A stretch of DNA of 33,274 bases from the NCBI GenBank assembly GCA_937903155.1, contig CALCZU010000054.1:1-33274 (forward strand), in the 5' to 3' direction. Under the pieces are notes generated by a model that was not told the DNA's origin, ran no database searches, and was given only the letters and a program-made list of their open reading frames with translations. Origin of the DNA: an uncultured Bdellovibrionales bacterium (GTDB taxonomy: Bacteria; Bdellovibrionota; FAC87; UBA2466). A program made the position numbers and the translations under genes. Of the stretch, positions 15,115-23,772 are shown piece after piece. The stretch's first letter is position 1. Each line of letters opens with the position of its first letter.

Positions 15115-15873
15115 TTACAGGACGTACTGAACGACGAATTGGACAACGCCTTTTCTGAGCGCTTCTCCCACCGAGTCTTCCGTTCCGATAAAATTAGCGC
15201 TGTAATAGGACGTTCCAAAGCTCATCGTGTCGGTGACCTGATAGATAATTTCAGGGTTGATCCAAAGTTCGGAGTGACTTCTGGAAGAATCTTTAATCCA
15301 CTGCCAAATCAGAGGCGCTCTGACGACCAGTTTTCGGTTAAAGTAAGCAGCCTTCGGAATTAACTCAAAACGGTTTTCAAACCAGGGATTGGCGTTGGAA
15401 TTTCCATCCTCATCGTAAAATGCGGAAGAATAGCCTTTGAGAATTGGGCTTTCTACCAAATCGACGGCGAAAGGCCCAGGATTCCAAACCTGATAAATCA
15501 CCATCGGCCGGAAAGCCCCGTAAAAGCCGCGAGACCTCTCAAGAACATGGGTCGGAAGAATCAGCCGGGGTTCAAACTTTAAATCGGAGGTCACATTATA
15601 TTCTGCACGAACATAACCATCGCGAGTTTGAACATTTTTATAAGATTCGCTTTGCAGCAGTCCGGAAGTGAATTCTTGGAGGTAGCCAACGGAGAGGTTT
15701 TCTTGCAAAAGAACTTTCGCACCGATTTCGTTTTCGGTGTGCAAAGACGAACCCGAGGGCGTCCAAGAGGGCCGCAAATCGAGCGAAGCCTCAAGAGAAA
15801 CTTTGGCCCAAGCAGCGGGAGTGGTCGCAAAAAAAAGTCCGAGGAGGGTTAAAACTCTATTTAAGTTTTTCAT
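15115..15873 (-). CDS. Fur-regulated outer-membrane beta-barrel protein
   Basis: 252 residues. A signal peptide ends after AAWA (residue 23). The rest alternates polar and hydrophobic residues in strands of about ten (VSLEASLDLRP, LSVGYLQEF, DGYVRAEYNVTS, KLVVRAPLIWQWI) and ends VVQFVVQYVL, a barrel-like final strand. This is typical of small outer-membrane barrels. It is too short for a TonB-dependent receptor and has no plug. I cannot name the family. The AGGA ribosome site is five bases from the ATG. Its promoter region holds TTGACA (15917-15922) and a near-consensus Fur box over the -10 region, so expression is probably raised in iron shortage, and an iron-related role is inferred from that only. 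Confidence 0.75.
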   Translation of the reverse strand: MKNLNRVLTLLGLFFATTPAAWAKVSLEASLDLRPSWTPSGSSLHTENEIGAKVLLQENLSVGYLQEFTSGLLQSESYKNVQTRDGYVRAEYNVTSDLKFEPRLILPTHVLERSRGFYGAFRPMVIYQVWNPGPFAVDLVESPILKGYSSAFYDEDGNSNANPWFENRFELIPKAAYFNRKLVVRAPLIWQWIKDSSRSHSELWINPEIIYQVTDTMSFGTSYYSANFIGTEDSVGEALRKGVVQFVVQYVL

Positions 15874-15883
15874 AGGATCCTTT

Positions 15884-15902
15884 AATAATGAGAATCATTA
15901 TC
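15884..15902. promoter_or_regulatory. Fur box
   Basis: AATAATGAGAATCATTATC matches the classical 19-bp Fur consensus GATAATGATAATCATTATC at 17 positions. It lies 11 bases upstream of the outer-membrane protein ATG on the minus strand. It covers the place where the -10 would fall for a minus-strand TTGACA at 15917-15922, the arrangement expected for repression by Fe-Fur. It is also 57 bases upstream of nrdJ on the other strand and might affect that promoter as well. Confidence 0.75.
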
Positions 15903-15958
15903 ATGATTCGACCGCTTGTCAATCCACAGAAAGAGCGATTTATGGTACTCTAGCGGCT

Positions 15959-17719
15959 ATGAAACCTATCCGTTTGTCTGACTCTACGATTCGGGTATTG
16001 AATTCACGTTACCTTAAGCGCAATAAAAAAGGCGTTATCACTGAAACCTTCGAACAACTGATGAAGCGCGTCGCTTATCACTTGTCCTTGCCGGAGAAAG
16101 CAAAAGTTCGAAAGCATTATGAAAAGGAGTTCTTCGGGCTTCTTTTAAATATGGATTTTCTTCCCAACTCGCCGACACTGATGAATGCTGGTACCGAGAT
16201 GAAGCTTTTGAGTGCCTGCTTTGTTTTGCCTGTCGAAGACTCTATGGACGGCATCTTTGATTCGCTAAAACTGATGGCCCTCATCCAGCAAGCAGGCGGC
16301 GGAACAGGGTTCTCTTTCTCACGGCTCCGCCCCAAGGGCGATGACGTCAGTCGAGGGTTTGGAACCGCCGCGGGACCGGTTTCTTTTATGCGCATATTTG
16401 ATACGGCGACCGAAAATATCCGCCAAGGGGGGCGCAGGCGGGGCGCAAACATGGGAATTTTAAGAGTCGACCATCCTGACGTCTACGATTTCATTGAGGC
16501 GAAAAGCGACGGCAAAAGTTTTCAGAATTTCAACCTCTCGATCGCAATTACCGACACTTTTATGCGAGCGCTTGAAACGGGGTCGGACTACGCGCTAAAA
16601 GATCCCCGCACGGGAAAAACTTGCGGAAATCTTTCGGCAGAAGAAGTCTTTCAAAAAATTTGTAAAGCAGCGTGGACGACAGGCGATCCGGGAATTGTTT
16701 TTATCGACCAAATCAATGCGAAACATCCCCTTCCTGGTAAAATTGAGGCAACCAATCCTTGCGGTGAGGTTCCGCTTCTCCCTTTTGAAGCTTGCAACTT
16801 AGGTTCACTGAATTTGAGCCACTTTGTAAATGAAGCAAACGCTGAAATCGACTGGAAAAAAATGGAAGTCTGCATCGGGACTTCCGTTCGACTTCTCGAC
16901 AACGTGATCGATGCACAGGTGTGGCCCTCGAAAGAAATTGCAAACGTGGTCCAAGGAAATAGAAAAATCGGACTCGGAGTCATGGGTTTCGCGGACATGC
17001 TGATTCAACTCGGAATTCCCTACAACTCGCAAAAAAGTGTCGCGACCGCTGAGTCGATCATGAAGTTTATCCAAGAAAAATCCTTTGAAACTTCCGCAGA
17101 ACTTGCAAAAGAAAAAGGCGCATTCCCTGAATTTAAGAAAAGTATTTACGCCAAAGGTGCGAAAAAAGTAAAAATTCGCAACGCGACCCGCACGTCGATT
17201 GCGCCGACCGGAACAATTAGCATTATCGCTGAGACTTCCGCAGGGATTGAACCCCTCTTTGCGTTGGCTTACGATCGACACGTCTTAGACGGGCAAAAAT
17301 TGGCTGAGTTAAATCCCCTCTTTTTAGCTTACTTAAAAAAACATGGTCACGATGTTCAAAAAGTAACCCAGGAAGTTCTAAAAAAGGGACATCTCAGCGA
17401 TGTGCAAGGAATCGACGCTGAGGCGAAGGATCTTTTTAAAACAGCGCTCGAACTTCCGGTTTCTGCCCACATGAACATTCAAGCCGCTTTTCAAAAATAC
17501 ACCGAAAATGCGGTTTCAAAAACGATTAACTTGCCTGAGAAAAGTACGTCTGAAGAGATTTATTCCATTTACAAAAAGGCTTGGAAAATGAAATTAAAAG
17601 GCATCACGATTTATCGATACGGTAGCAAAGACACTCAAGTCCTAACCCTCGGTTCGTCCGAAAAATTGGAAGAAAAAGAATATTTCGCGCGATGTGATGC
17701 GAATGATTGCAAACTCTGA
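15959..17719 (+). CDS. nrdJ: Class II (adenosylcobalamin-dependent) ribonucleoside-diphosphate reductase
   Basis: 586 residues from the ATG at 15959. Longer in-frame starts back to 15737 would cross the Fur box and the divergent gene and are rejected. It makes deoxyribonucleotides without oxygen, using a radical generated from coenzyme B12. Active-site residues: the redox pair Cys87 (LLSACFVLP) and Cys279 (EACNLGSLNL); NPCGE at 266-270 with the thiyl Cys268, Asn266 and Glu270; GGRRRGANMG at 158-167; and RTSIAPTGTIS near 420. The C-terminus FARCDANDCKL holds a Cys-x4-Cys pair that may be the swinging reductant. No metal-radical partner (nrdB) is present, as expected for class II. There is no clear ribosome site. 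A CPBP protease gene follows after seven bases. Confidence 0.93.
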   Translation: MKPIRLSDSTIRVLNSRYLKRNKKGVITETFEQLMKRVAYHLSLPEKAKVRKHYEKEFFGLLLNMDFLPNSPTLMNAGTEMKLLSACFVLPVEDSMDGIFDSLKLMALIQQAGGGTGFSFSRLRPKGDDVSRGFGTAAGPVSFMRIFDTATENIRQGGRRRGANMGILRVDHPDVYDFIEAKSDGKSFQNFNLSIAITDTFMRALETGSDYALKDPRTGKTCGNLSAEEVFQKICKAAWTTGDPGIVFIDQINAKHPLPGKIEATNPCGEVPLLPFEACNLGSLNLSHFVNEANAEIDWKKMEVCIGTSVRLLDNVIDAQVWPSKEIANVVQGNRKIGLGVMGFADMLIQLGIPYNSQKSVATAESIMKFIQEKSFETSAELAKEKGAFPEFKKSIYAKGAKKVKIRNATRTSIAPTGTISIIAETSAGIEPLFALAYDRHVLDGQKLAELNPLFLAYLKKHGHDVQKVTQEVLKKGHLSDVQGIDAEAKDLFKTALELPVSAHMNIQAAFQKYTENAVSKTINLPEKSTSEEIYSIYKKAWKMKLKGITIYRYGSKDTQVLTLGSSEKLEEKEYFARCDANDCKL

Positions 17720-17726
17720 ACCCTTT

Positions 17727-18644
17727 ATGATTAAACGCATACTCGTAATCCTCCTCTGTCTATGTTTCGCTTATCCGATTTCTGCAAGTGAATTGCCTGA
17801 CAAAGACCCTAAACCGATCAAAAAACGAAATTACTTTTTTAATCCCTTAGGAAGTTTTTTTGTGCCGGGACTTGATCAGTTTATTACAAAGCAGCCTCTC
17901 ACAGGTGCTGCGTTTTTATCACTCGGTGTTTCAGGTCTAGGCTTGTATGCACTTGGAGTCTCCGAAAATAGTCGCTCGGGTGGCCCCACCAAAAACGATA
18001 ACCTGGATTCTAGAGACAAGAATTTAAGGCTCGCGATGCTGGGTTACGAAATGTATATGACGGCAGGTGGACTGAGCATGTACCACAGCTTTCGCGATAC
18101 GGTCGAAACGCGTCCCGATGATTTTCCCTTTTTAAAAGCTCGCGATAGCGATTGGGATCTGGTTTTATCCCCTGTCAAAATGGATTATCTGACTCGGCCG
18201 ACGACGTTCATTCCCCTTCTCATTCAAGCGGGTTTAGTCGGGCTTCTGGTAAAAGAGGGTGGTTATCATTGGCAAGGTTTAACTTTAGCTGATGGCGCCT
18301 TCGCTACGGCGTTTTCCTTTGGCGCCGGAACTTGGGAAGAATGCGCTTTTCGCGGATGGATGATGCCCGTCTTTCGCAAGTGGGTGCAAAATGACTTTTG
18401 GAGTAATGCGATGACGGCGACGGTTTTCGCAGCCGCTCACTATTCGAACCATAACCAGCTCCCTATTTTCCAGCTGCTCTCAGGCTGGTACCTCGGCTAC
18501 GTGACCCAGCGAAATGATTGGAGTGTTTCCGAAAGCATTTTCATCCATAGTTGGATTGATGTGATCGCATTCACGGCAGCGTTCGCATTTGGAAAAGAAA
18601 AAGAAGCAAAGATCCAGCTGACGCCTATTATGATCACTTTTTAA
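17727..18644 (+). CDS. CPBP-family intramembrane metalloprotease
   Basis: 305 residues from the ATG at 17727, chosen because it starts a signal-like segment (MIKRILVILLCLCFAYPISA) and falls seven bases after the nrdJ stop; in-frame ATGs further up lie inside nrdJ. The CAAX protease/bacteriocin-processing motifs are present: EECAFR (Glu204, Glu205, Arg209), FAAAHYSN (His238) and FIHSWIDV (His274, Asp278), set in hydrophobic helices. The first 140 residues carry a PGLDQF-type segment with two further hydrophobic stretches. Members of this family are glutamate-type intramembrane endopeptidases; the substrate is unknown here. The nrdJ connection is probably only positional. Confidence 0.85.
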   Translation: MIKRILVILLCLCFAYPISASELPDKDPKPIKKRNYFFNPLGSFFVPGLDQFITKQPLTGAAFLSLGVSGLGLYALGVSENSRSGGPTKNDNLDSRDKNLRLAMLGYEMYMTAGGLSMYHSFRDTVETRPDDFPFLKARDSDWDLVLSPVKMDYLTRPTTFIPLLIQAGLVGLLVKEGGYHWQGLTLADGAFATAFSFGAGTWEECAFRGWMMPVFRKWVQNDFWSNAMTATVFAAAHYSNHNQLPIFQLLSGWYLGYVTQRNDWSVSESIFIHSWIDVIAFTAAFAFGKEKEAKIQLTPIMITF

Positions 18645-18672
18645 AACCGACCTCTAATGTTATAAATAGAGG

Positions 18673-20139
18673 ATGAACACATTCGACATGAATAATAAAG
18701 AGATTCAGAAACCCGCCGCAAAACAAGGGCATGATACTGAGCCGCCAGCCAATCTCATCAGCTTTATGTTGAAAAGTTGGAAGCCCTTTAAGGTGAATGC
18801 TAAGCCTCTTAAAGGTCAGAAAAATCACGCCCAAAGACGACAGACTTTATCGGAACAATTTCCAGGCGAAATGCTTGTCATTCCGACAGGGCATTTAAAA
18901 GTCCGAGCCAATGATACCTTCTATCCTTTCAGACCATGCAGTGATTTCTTTTACCTCACAGGAAACATGGAACCCGACTGCGTTTTAGTTCTGGTACCCG
19001 AAGGCAAAGGCCATAACGCGGTTCACTTTGTCGAACCCAATTTAGGTAAGACCGATAAATCTTTTTTTACCAATCGAATCAAAGGTGAAATCTGGGAAGG
19101 TCCAGTTCTTGGAGTTCCCGGAAGCCAAATTCGATTCGGGATTAAAGACACCCGGCCCCTAAATGAATTGGAATCTTTTTTGAGAGGCCAAAATTCCAAA
19201 CACAAAGGGCTTAGAGTTTTAAGATCGCACTCCCCTGAAACGGAAAGTTTCTTACTTCCGACAACAGCGGATCAAAAGAAAAAAGATCAAGAGTTCGCAA
19301 CTTTTCTCTCTGAAATGCGCCTTCTAAAAGACAGCTTAGAAGTAAAAGAACTCAGCTCTGCAATCGATTCCACAAAACGCGGCTTCGAAGATGTGATTAA
19401 ACGAATCAAAACCGCGAAAACCGAGCGAGAACTTGAAGGCGTCTTTTTTACGCGTGCGCGCTCTGAAGGCAATGATGTCGGATACGGTTCAATTGTCGCC
19501 TCGGGCCCCCATGCCTGCACTTTGCACTGGAAAAGAAATGACGGAATTTTGAGAAAAGGCGATTTGCTTTTACTCGATGCCGGAGTCGAAGGAAATTCTC
19601 TTTACACGGCTGACATCACACGCACTTTTCCAATCAGCGGCAAGTTTTCTAAGGAACAAAAAGAAATTTACGAAATTGTTTTAGAAGCTCAGCGAGCCGC
19701 GATGAAAGCTGTAAAACCTGGAAATGATTTCTTGGAACCTAATCGAGAAGCCATGATCGTGCTGGCTCAAGGACTCGAAAGACTTGGAATTCTTCCGACG
19801 ACAGCTGAAGAAGCTCTCAAAGAAGAAAATCAGTTTTATAAACGCTATTCGCTCCACAATGTCAGTCATATGTTAGGACTCGATGTCCACGACTGCGCTC
19901 AGGCGCGTGCTGAAAATTACAAGTGGGGAAAACTCGAAGCCGGAATGGTTTTGACCGTTGAACCCGGACTTTATTTCCAAATCGATGATCTTACGGTTCC
20001 CGCGAAGTACCGAGGGATTGGCGTGCGAATTGAAGACGACGTTTTAGTCACACCGAAAGGTTGTAAAAACCTCTCGGCCCATATCCCGACGGAAGTCAGT
20101 GAAATCGAAAGCTGGATTAAAAAGCTTTGGAAAAAATAG
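18673..20139 (+). CDS. pepP: Xaa-Pro aminopeptidase (aminopeptidase P, M24B)
   Basis: 488 residues; E. coli PepP has about 440, and the excess is a 45-residue N-terminal leader with no signal character. It removes the N-terminal residue before proline, using two Mn(II) ions. Metal ligands are seen at Asp302 (LLLDAGVEG), Asp314 (YTADITRTF), His399 (SHMLGLDVHD), Glu430 (TVEPGLYF) and Glu454 (RIEDD). The N-terminal creatinase-like domain has the SDFFYLTG block at 90-97. AGAGG touches the ATG at 18673 with no gap and is part of an inverted repeat CCTCTA (18651-18656) / TAGAGG (18667-18672). The in-frame ATG at 18688 is thus a possible start. It ends six bases from the convergent carbonic anhydrase gene, with no terminator visible between. 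Confidence 0.93.
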   Translation: MNTFDMNNKEIQKPAAKQGHDTEPPANLISFMLKSWKPFKVNAKPLKGQKNHAQRRQTLSEQFPGEMLVIPTGHLKVRANDTFYPFRPCSDFFYLTGNMEPDCVLVLVPEGKGHNAVHFVEPNLGKTDKSFFTNRIKGEIWEGPVLGVPGSQIRFGIKDTRPLNELESFLRGQNSKHKGLRVLRSHSPETESFLLPTTADQKKKDQEFATFLSEMRLLKDSLEVKELSSAIDSTKRGFEDVIKRIKTAKTERELEGVFFTRARSEGNDVGYGSIVASGPHACTLHWKRNDGILRKGDLLLLDAGVEGNSLYTADITRTFPISGKFSKEQKEIYEIVLEAQRAAMKAVKPGNDFLEPNREAMIVLAQGLERLGILPTTAEEALKEENQFYKRYSLHNVSHMLGLDVHDCAQARAENYKWGKLEAGMVLTVEPGLYFQIDDLTVPAKYRGIGVRIEDDVLVTPKGCKNLSAHIPTEVSEIESWIKKLWKK

Positions 20140-20145
20140 AAGAGT

Positions 20146-20775
20146 CTAGTCCTGTTGGAATCGATAGATGTCTGACATCTCGCTTTTCGAATCCATCATG
20201 ATGAGGTCTTCCAAAACCCCGGTGCCTAAATTGTAGATCCAACCGTGCAGTAGAGGCCTCTGCTCATTTTTCCACGCTTGTTGAATCACGTGAGTTTTTG
20301 CAAGGTTATTTACCTGCGCAATCACGCTGAGCTCTACCAGCTTATTTACTTTTGCCTCTGGAGGCAGAGGGTCCAAAGTGTCCGAATTTTTAACGTAGGT
20401 ATCTTTAAGAGGCTCGAGCCATTTATCAATGAGTCCTAAGTGCGTTCGACTGAGAGACCCCTTTACGCCCCCGCAACCATAGTGACCACAAACTACGACG
20501 TGTTTCACTTTCAAAAAATTAATTGCGTAGTGAAGCACGCTTAAAAGGTTTAAGTCTGTGGCAACAACTAAGTTCGCCACATTTCGATGAACGAATAGCT
20601 CTCCGGGACGAGCACCCGTCACTTCCTCTGCCGGGACTCGACTGTCTGAACAACCTATCCATAAGAAATCAGGTTTTTGATCTTTCGCAAGGTTCTCGAA
20701 AAAACCGGGGTCATGCAATGTTTTTTCGCGAACCCATGCCTTATTGTTTAGAAGCAGTTTTTTGTAATTTTCCAT
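20146..20775 (-). CDS. can: Beta-class carbonic anhydrase
   Basis: 209 residues, full length. Interconverts CO2 and bicarbonate. The zinc ligands and catalytic dyad are visible: Cys42, Asp44 and Arg46 in IGCSDSRVPAE, then His98 and Cys101 in VCGHYGCGGVK. The GARPGELFVHRNVAN block (54-68) is also typical. The first 35 bases overlap the end of the SulP gene in another frame, and its own AAAGGA site lies inside that gene, eight bases before the ATG. It is therefore translated with, or coupled to, the transporter. This SulP plus carbonic anhydrase order is a known bicarbonate uptake pair. Confidence 0.95.
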   Translation of the reverse strand: MENYKKLLLNNKAWVREKTLHDPGFFENLAKDQKPDFLWIGCSDSRVPAEEVTGARPGELFVHRNVANLVVATDLNLLSVLHYAINFLKVKHVVVCGHYGCGGVKGSLSRTHLGLIDKWLEPLKDTYVKNSDTLDPLPPEAKVNKLVELSVIAQVNNLAKTHVIQQAWKNEQRPLLHGWIYNLGTGVLEDLIMMDSKSEMSDIYRFQQD

Positions 20776-22366
20776 ATTTTTTTCCTTTAAGTGATCTTGC
20801 TTTAATCATGTTCGTTGCCATTCGAGAGAATGATTTATTTTCCACCTCGACTAATTCAATACTGATATTTCGTTTTTCAGCCACCCACCTAAAATCTTCA
20901 ATGGTCGAGTAAATATCATGATCGATATAAAGAGTTCTGCTTCCGTCAATGACAAGTTTCGAACCTTCAGGCAATGCCATGAGTTCTCTTTTTAACTTCA
21001 CACGATGAATAAAAGTCACATCTTTAGTGAATTTAATAAGGTAATCGCTTCCGGAAGAAACAACTTGAATGGATGAGTAATAACTCGTCCAAATAATCAG
21101 AAGTGCAGCAGAACAAAAACCGATTCCAATTCCTTTCAGCAAATCAGTCGATAAAATCGCGACGACCGTAATAAAGAAAGGGATATACTGCTCTGTCCCC
21201 TCTCCCAAAACTTTTCTAAAAACCGTATGGTTTGTCAGTCTGTAGCCGACGATAATCAAAATCGAAGCGAGACTGGCTAGAGGTACCATATTGATCATGC
21301 CGGCAAAAAACAAAACGGAGACCATTAAGAAAACGCCCTGAAATAATCCAGAAAGTCTAGTCTGAGCGCCTGCAAACACATTCGTCGAACTTCTTAAGAG
21401 CACCGAGGCAATGGGAATCCCGCCGATAAATCCACATAACGTATTTCCAATCCCTTGGGCCACGAGCTCCGTACTGGTCTGCGAAATCCGGTGCTGGGGA
21501 TCTTGTCTATCTGTCGCTTCAATACAAAGCAGCGATTCAACACTCGCGACGACCGCAATCGCAAGTCCTAACGACCATGTCTTTGACTGACTCAGCATCG
21601 CCCAGTTTGGATTTCGAAACTCTAAAACAAGTGCATGGAAGGAATCAATATTCGGCAAGTGAACAAGATGACCGTCTTTTGCATAGAGCGCGAGGCCCGG
21701 ATCATGAAGCGAGAAGAGTTGGTTGATGACCGTGCCTACGACTACAGCGATGAGAGCCCCCGGCACAAAACTCATAAAGTGCTCTCTTTTTCTAAAATAA
21801 TTATCCCACACCGCATACACGAAAAGGGACACCAAAGAAATCGTCACTGCAGTCCAATGAACCGCAGAAACCGTGTCTTGAATTGCTTTGACCGCATTTT
21901 CGAGAGAAACAAAATTCCAAAGAACAAAGTCATTTTCGAAATAGGCCCACGCTCCCAGGGCGTACGGCACCTGCCGAATGATAATCGTAATTCCAATCGC
22001 TGCCATCATCCCGCGCATGACACTCGTCGGAACTAAGCTGGACAGCTGACCGGCTTTTAAGGCTCCAAGAAGAACTTGAACGCAACCCGCGATGACAAGT
22101 GCCGGAAGAAAGTTTTCAAAACCTCCTTGTTGGCCAATTCCATTGATCACAATCACGGTCAGACCCGCAGCCGGACCGCTAATGCTTAACTCCGATCCGG
22201 AAAGGTAAGCGACGATCGTACCTGCAATCATTCCACTAATGATTCCAGAGAAAAGCGGCGCCCCTGAAGCAAGCGCAATGCCCAAACACAGGGGAAGCGC
22301 TACTAAGAAAACAACTGCGCCGGAGGTAAAATCCTGTTTCCAATATTTAAATGTAATCGAGTTCAT
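20741..22366 (-). CDS. SulP-family anion (probably bicarbonate) transporter with STAS domain
   Basis: 541 residues from the ATG at 22366, which follows a G-rich ribosome site; a TTG seven codons upstream is the alternative. About a dozen membrane helices occupy residues 10-425. They include the SulP signature region SGSELSISGPAAGLTV, with the Gly/Pro-rich half helix, and GFIGGIPIASVLLRSSTNVFAGAQTRLSGL. A cytoplasmic STAS-like domain (about 440-520) contains LVIDGSRTLYIDHD. SulP proteins carry sulfate, bicarbonate, chloride or carboxylates; the fused carbonic anhydrase gene context points to bicarbonate. No sulfate assimilation gene is near. Substrate is inferred from context, not from sequence. 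Confidence 0.9.
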   Translation of the reverse strand: MNSITFKYWKQDFTSGAVVFLVALPLCLGIALASGAPLFSGIISGMIAGTIVAYLSGSELSISGPAAGLTVIVINGIGQQGGFENFLPALVIAGCVQVLLGALKAGQLSSLVPTSVMRGMMAAIGITIIIRQVPYALGAWAYFENDFVLWNFVSLENAVKAIQDTVSAVHWTAVTISLVSLFVYAVWDNYFRKREHFMSFVPGALIAVVVGTVINQLFSLHDPGLALYAKDGHLVHLPNIDSFHALVLEFRNPNWAMLSQSKTWSLGLAIAVVASVESLLCIEATDRQDPQHRISQTSTELVAQGIGNTLCGFIGGIPIASVLLRSSTNVFAGAQTRLSGLFQGVFLMVSVLFFAGMINMVPLASLASILIIVGYRLTNHTVFRKVLGEGTEQYIPFFITVVAILSTDLLKGIGIGFCSAALLIIWTSYYSSIQVVSSGSDYLIKFTKDVTFIHRVKLKRELMALPEGSKLVIDGSRTLYIDHDIYSTIEDFRWVAEKRNISIELVEVENKSFSRMATNMIKARSLKGKKYGKLQKTASKQ

Positions 22367-22514
22367 GCCCACCCCCCAGCTCGCCAAAAATTTCTTGTAG
22401 GTATTTTCCCATTCGAGTTGCAGGTAAGCAACTGCAAATCCCCGAATAAATTCTGTTTAAATTTTTCTGGCATAAGCTTCTTTCTAAATTGGACTGATAA
22501 AATTCGAGTTGTAT

Positions 22515-22901
22515 TTAGAGGTGGAACAAAGCTTCTGCGAGCGGAGGACCGCGATGAGAGAGTGAAGGAAGGGGAATCCGATGTCGTGGTCGAACCTCAT
22601 CGACTCCAAACGCAAAATTTATTTTCTGAGTTTTTTCAACTTTTAAAGGAAGAAAGGAATGATTGTTCTGAACAACGGGAGAGAGTTCTTCGTGCACCGT
22701 TTTATGAAGCGAGTAAGAAAATTCAGGAAGCTCACGCTCTTCGACCGTATTCGCTTCCATCACCAAAAAGGTAAAATTGAAAAAACATAAGATGGAAAGG
22801 ATTCCAAAAATTTTCATGAGTTTTGAGAAAAGCATGCTGTCAGAGTTCGAAGGGTGACTGCTTTTAACTGTACCATACATGTCGAGATGACTATGTGTCA
22901 C
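22515..22901 (-). CDS. Small single-span membrane or exported protein, unknown
   Basis: The frame opens at GTG 22901; more likely starts are ATG 22835 or ATG 22817. The latter begins MKIFGILSILCFFNFTFLVM, a strong hydrophobic signal or anchor. About 70 further residues follow, ending in a Pro/Arg-rich tail (RPRHRIPLPSLSHRGPPL). No start has a convincing ribosome site and no family is recognised. It lies on the same strand as, and 53 bases after, the TorF-like porin, so it may be the third gene of that unit. If it is not real, the stretch 22367-22954 would be empty; the opposite-strand frame there looks less like protein. Confidence 0.45.
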   Translation of the reverse strand: MTHSHLDMYGTVKSSHPSNSDSMLFSKLMKIFGILSILCFFNFTFLVMEANTVEERELPEFSYSLHKTVHEELSPVVQNNHSFLPLKVEKTQKINFAFGVDEVRPRHRIPLPSLSHRGPPLAEALFHL

Positions 22902-22954
22902 AATTTTGAAATTCTCAAGAAGATTTTTTGCTCACAGAATAGCACCGCAGCGTT

Positions 22955-23749
22955 TCAAAAAAACTTGGAGACGGCGAAGACGAGGCGTGGATCGTCCGCA
23001 CCTTTAAACTGCGTGTGGTCGACACAATAAAAACTCAAGTCCCAATTAAATCCTAACCAAAGTTTCGCAAGGCTGAGCCGAAAATCTATGTAGTCTGAAT
23101 GTTCGCTTCCTTGCGGCATCGAGGAAACGCCGGCACGCGCACCTAACGTCACTCCAAAAACTTCATGCTTCACTCCGAGCGAAACATGCAGGACTCGACC
23201 TGGTTCTTCTCCGTAATCCGGAATGTAAGTTGCTCTCAGTTGAGCAAACTTCCAATAGATATCGAGAGGAATTTCCCAGTTATTATTCTCCGTAGGAAAA
23301 TAGGCGGCATAAGAGAACGAAAGACCTACTTTAAGATCAGAGTTGAAACGGTAAAAATATCCGGCGTTCGAGACGAGCTCGAGCCCATCGGCGCCCGTTG
23401 AAAGTCGTGCATTCGAAGCAAAAATTCCCAGCTGAATTCCTGAAGGCGTAAATGACTCGAGAGCCGCTTGAATCGCAGGACTGTGATCGGTCAAAGTCAC
23501 TCCCCGCGAGATATAGTCGGATGTAAATTCAACTCCGGCCGTTAAAGAAGCATCGAGTTCACTTGCCGAGGAAGCGCTCGATGTCCCATCCTCATCATCT
23601 TCTTCTTCGTCATCCTCATCCACACTCGAAGGGATGGCTTTCTGCTCCGAAAGCTTCGCTGACAAACTCTCTTCGCTATGGGCAAACTGGAACGATGCTG
23701 TAAGAACGACTAATAGTAGGAGCATCCAATTTCGACCGACAAGAATCAT
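22955..23749 (-). CDS. TorF-family putative outer-membrane porin with acidic N-terminal segment
   Basis: 264 residues. The signal peptide ends after FAHS or nearby (about residue 25). A linker follows with a run of eleven acidic residues out of thirteen (DEDDEEEDDEDG, 44-55) and then a Ser/Ala stretch. The barrel part starts with SLTAGVEFTSDYISRGVTLTD, the hallmark of the TorF/Gcw_chp family, has strands of about ten residues, and ends VFAVSKFF with the terminal Phe that outer-membrane assembly uses. Function of the family is not settled; pore or transport is presumed. It begins 23 bases after the synthetase stop, with AGAGG as ribosome site, so the two are probably co-transcribed. Confidence 0.82.
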   Translation of the reverse strand: MILVGRNWMLLLLVVLTASFQFAHSEESLSAKLSEQKAIPSSVDEDDEEEDDEDGTSSASSASELDASLTAGVEFTSDYISRGVTLTDHSPAIQAALESFTPSGIQLGIFASNARLSTGADGLELVSNAGYFYRFNSDLKVGLSFSYAAYFPTENNNWEIPLDIYWKFAQLRATYIPDYGEEPGRVLHVSLGVKHEVFGVTLGARAGVSSMPQGSEHSDYIDFRLSLAKLWLGFNWDLSFYCVDHTQFKGADDPRLVFAVSKFF

Positions 23750-23772
23750 CGTTTAAAAACCTCTTAAACTTT

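Noticed and set aside
15737..15958. N-terminal extension of nrdJ
   Set aside because: It lies antisense to the outer-membrane protein gene and across its promoter and Fur box; homology of the reductase begins at the ATG at 15959.
22416..22433. AGTTGC...GCAACT inverted repeat upstream of the SulP gene
   Set aside because: Six-base arms are too short to claim a regulatory site, and no second copy is seen.
22418..22774. Plus-strand frame of 118 residues
   Set aside because: It overlaps the minus-strand membrane protein frame, which has a proper signal-like start; the plus frame has no ribosome site and an irregular charged composition typical of a shadow.
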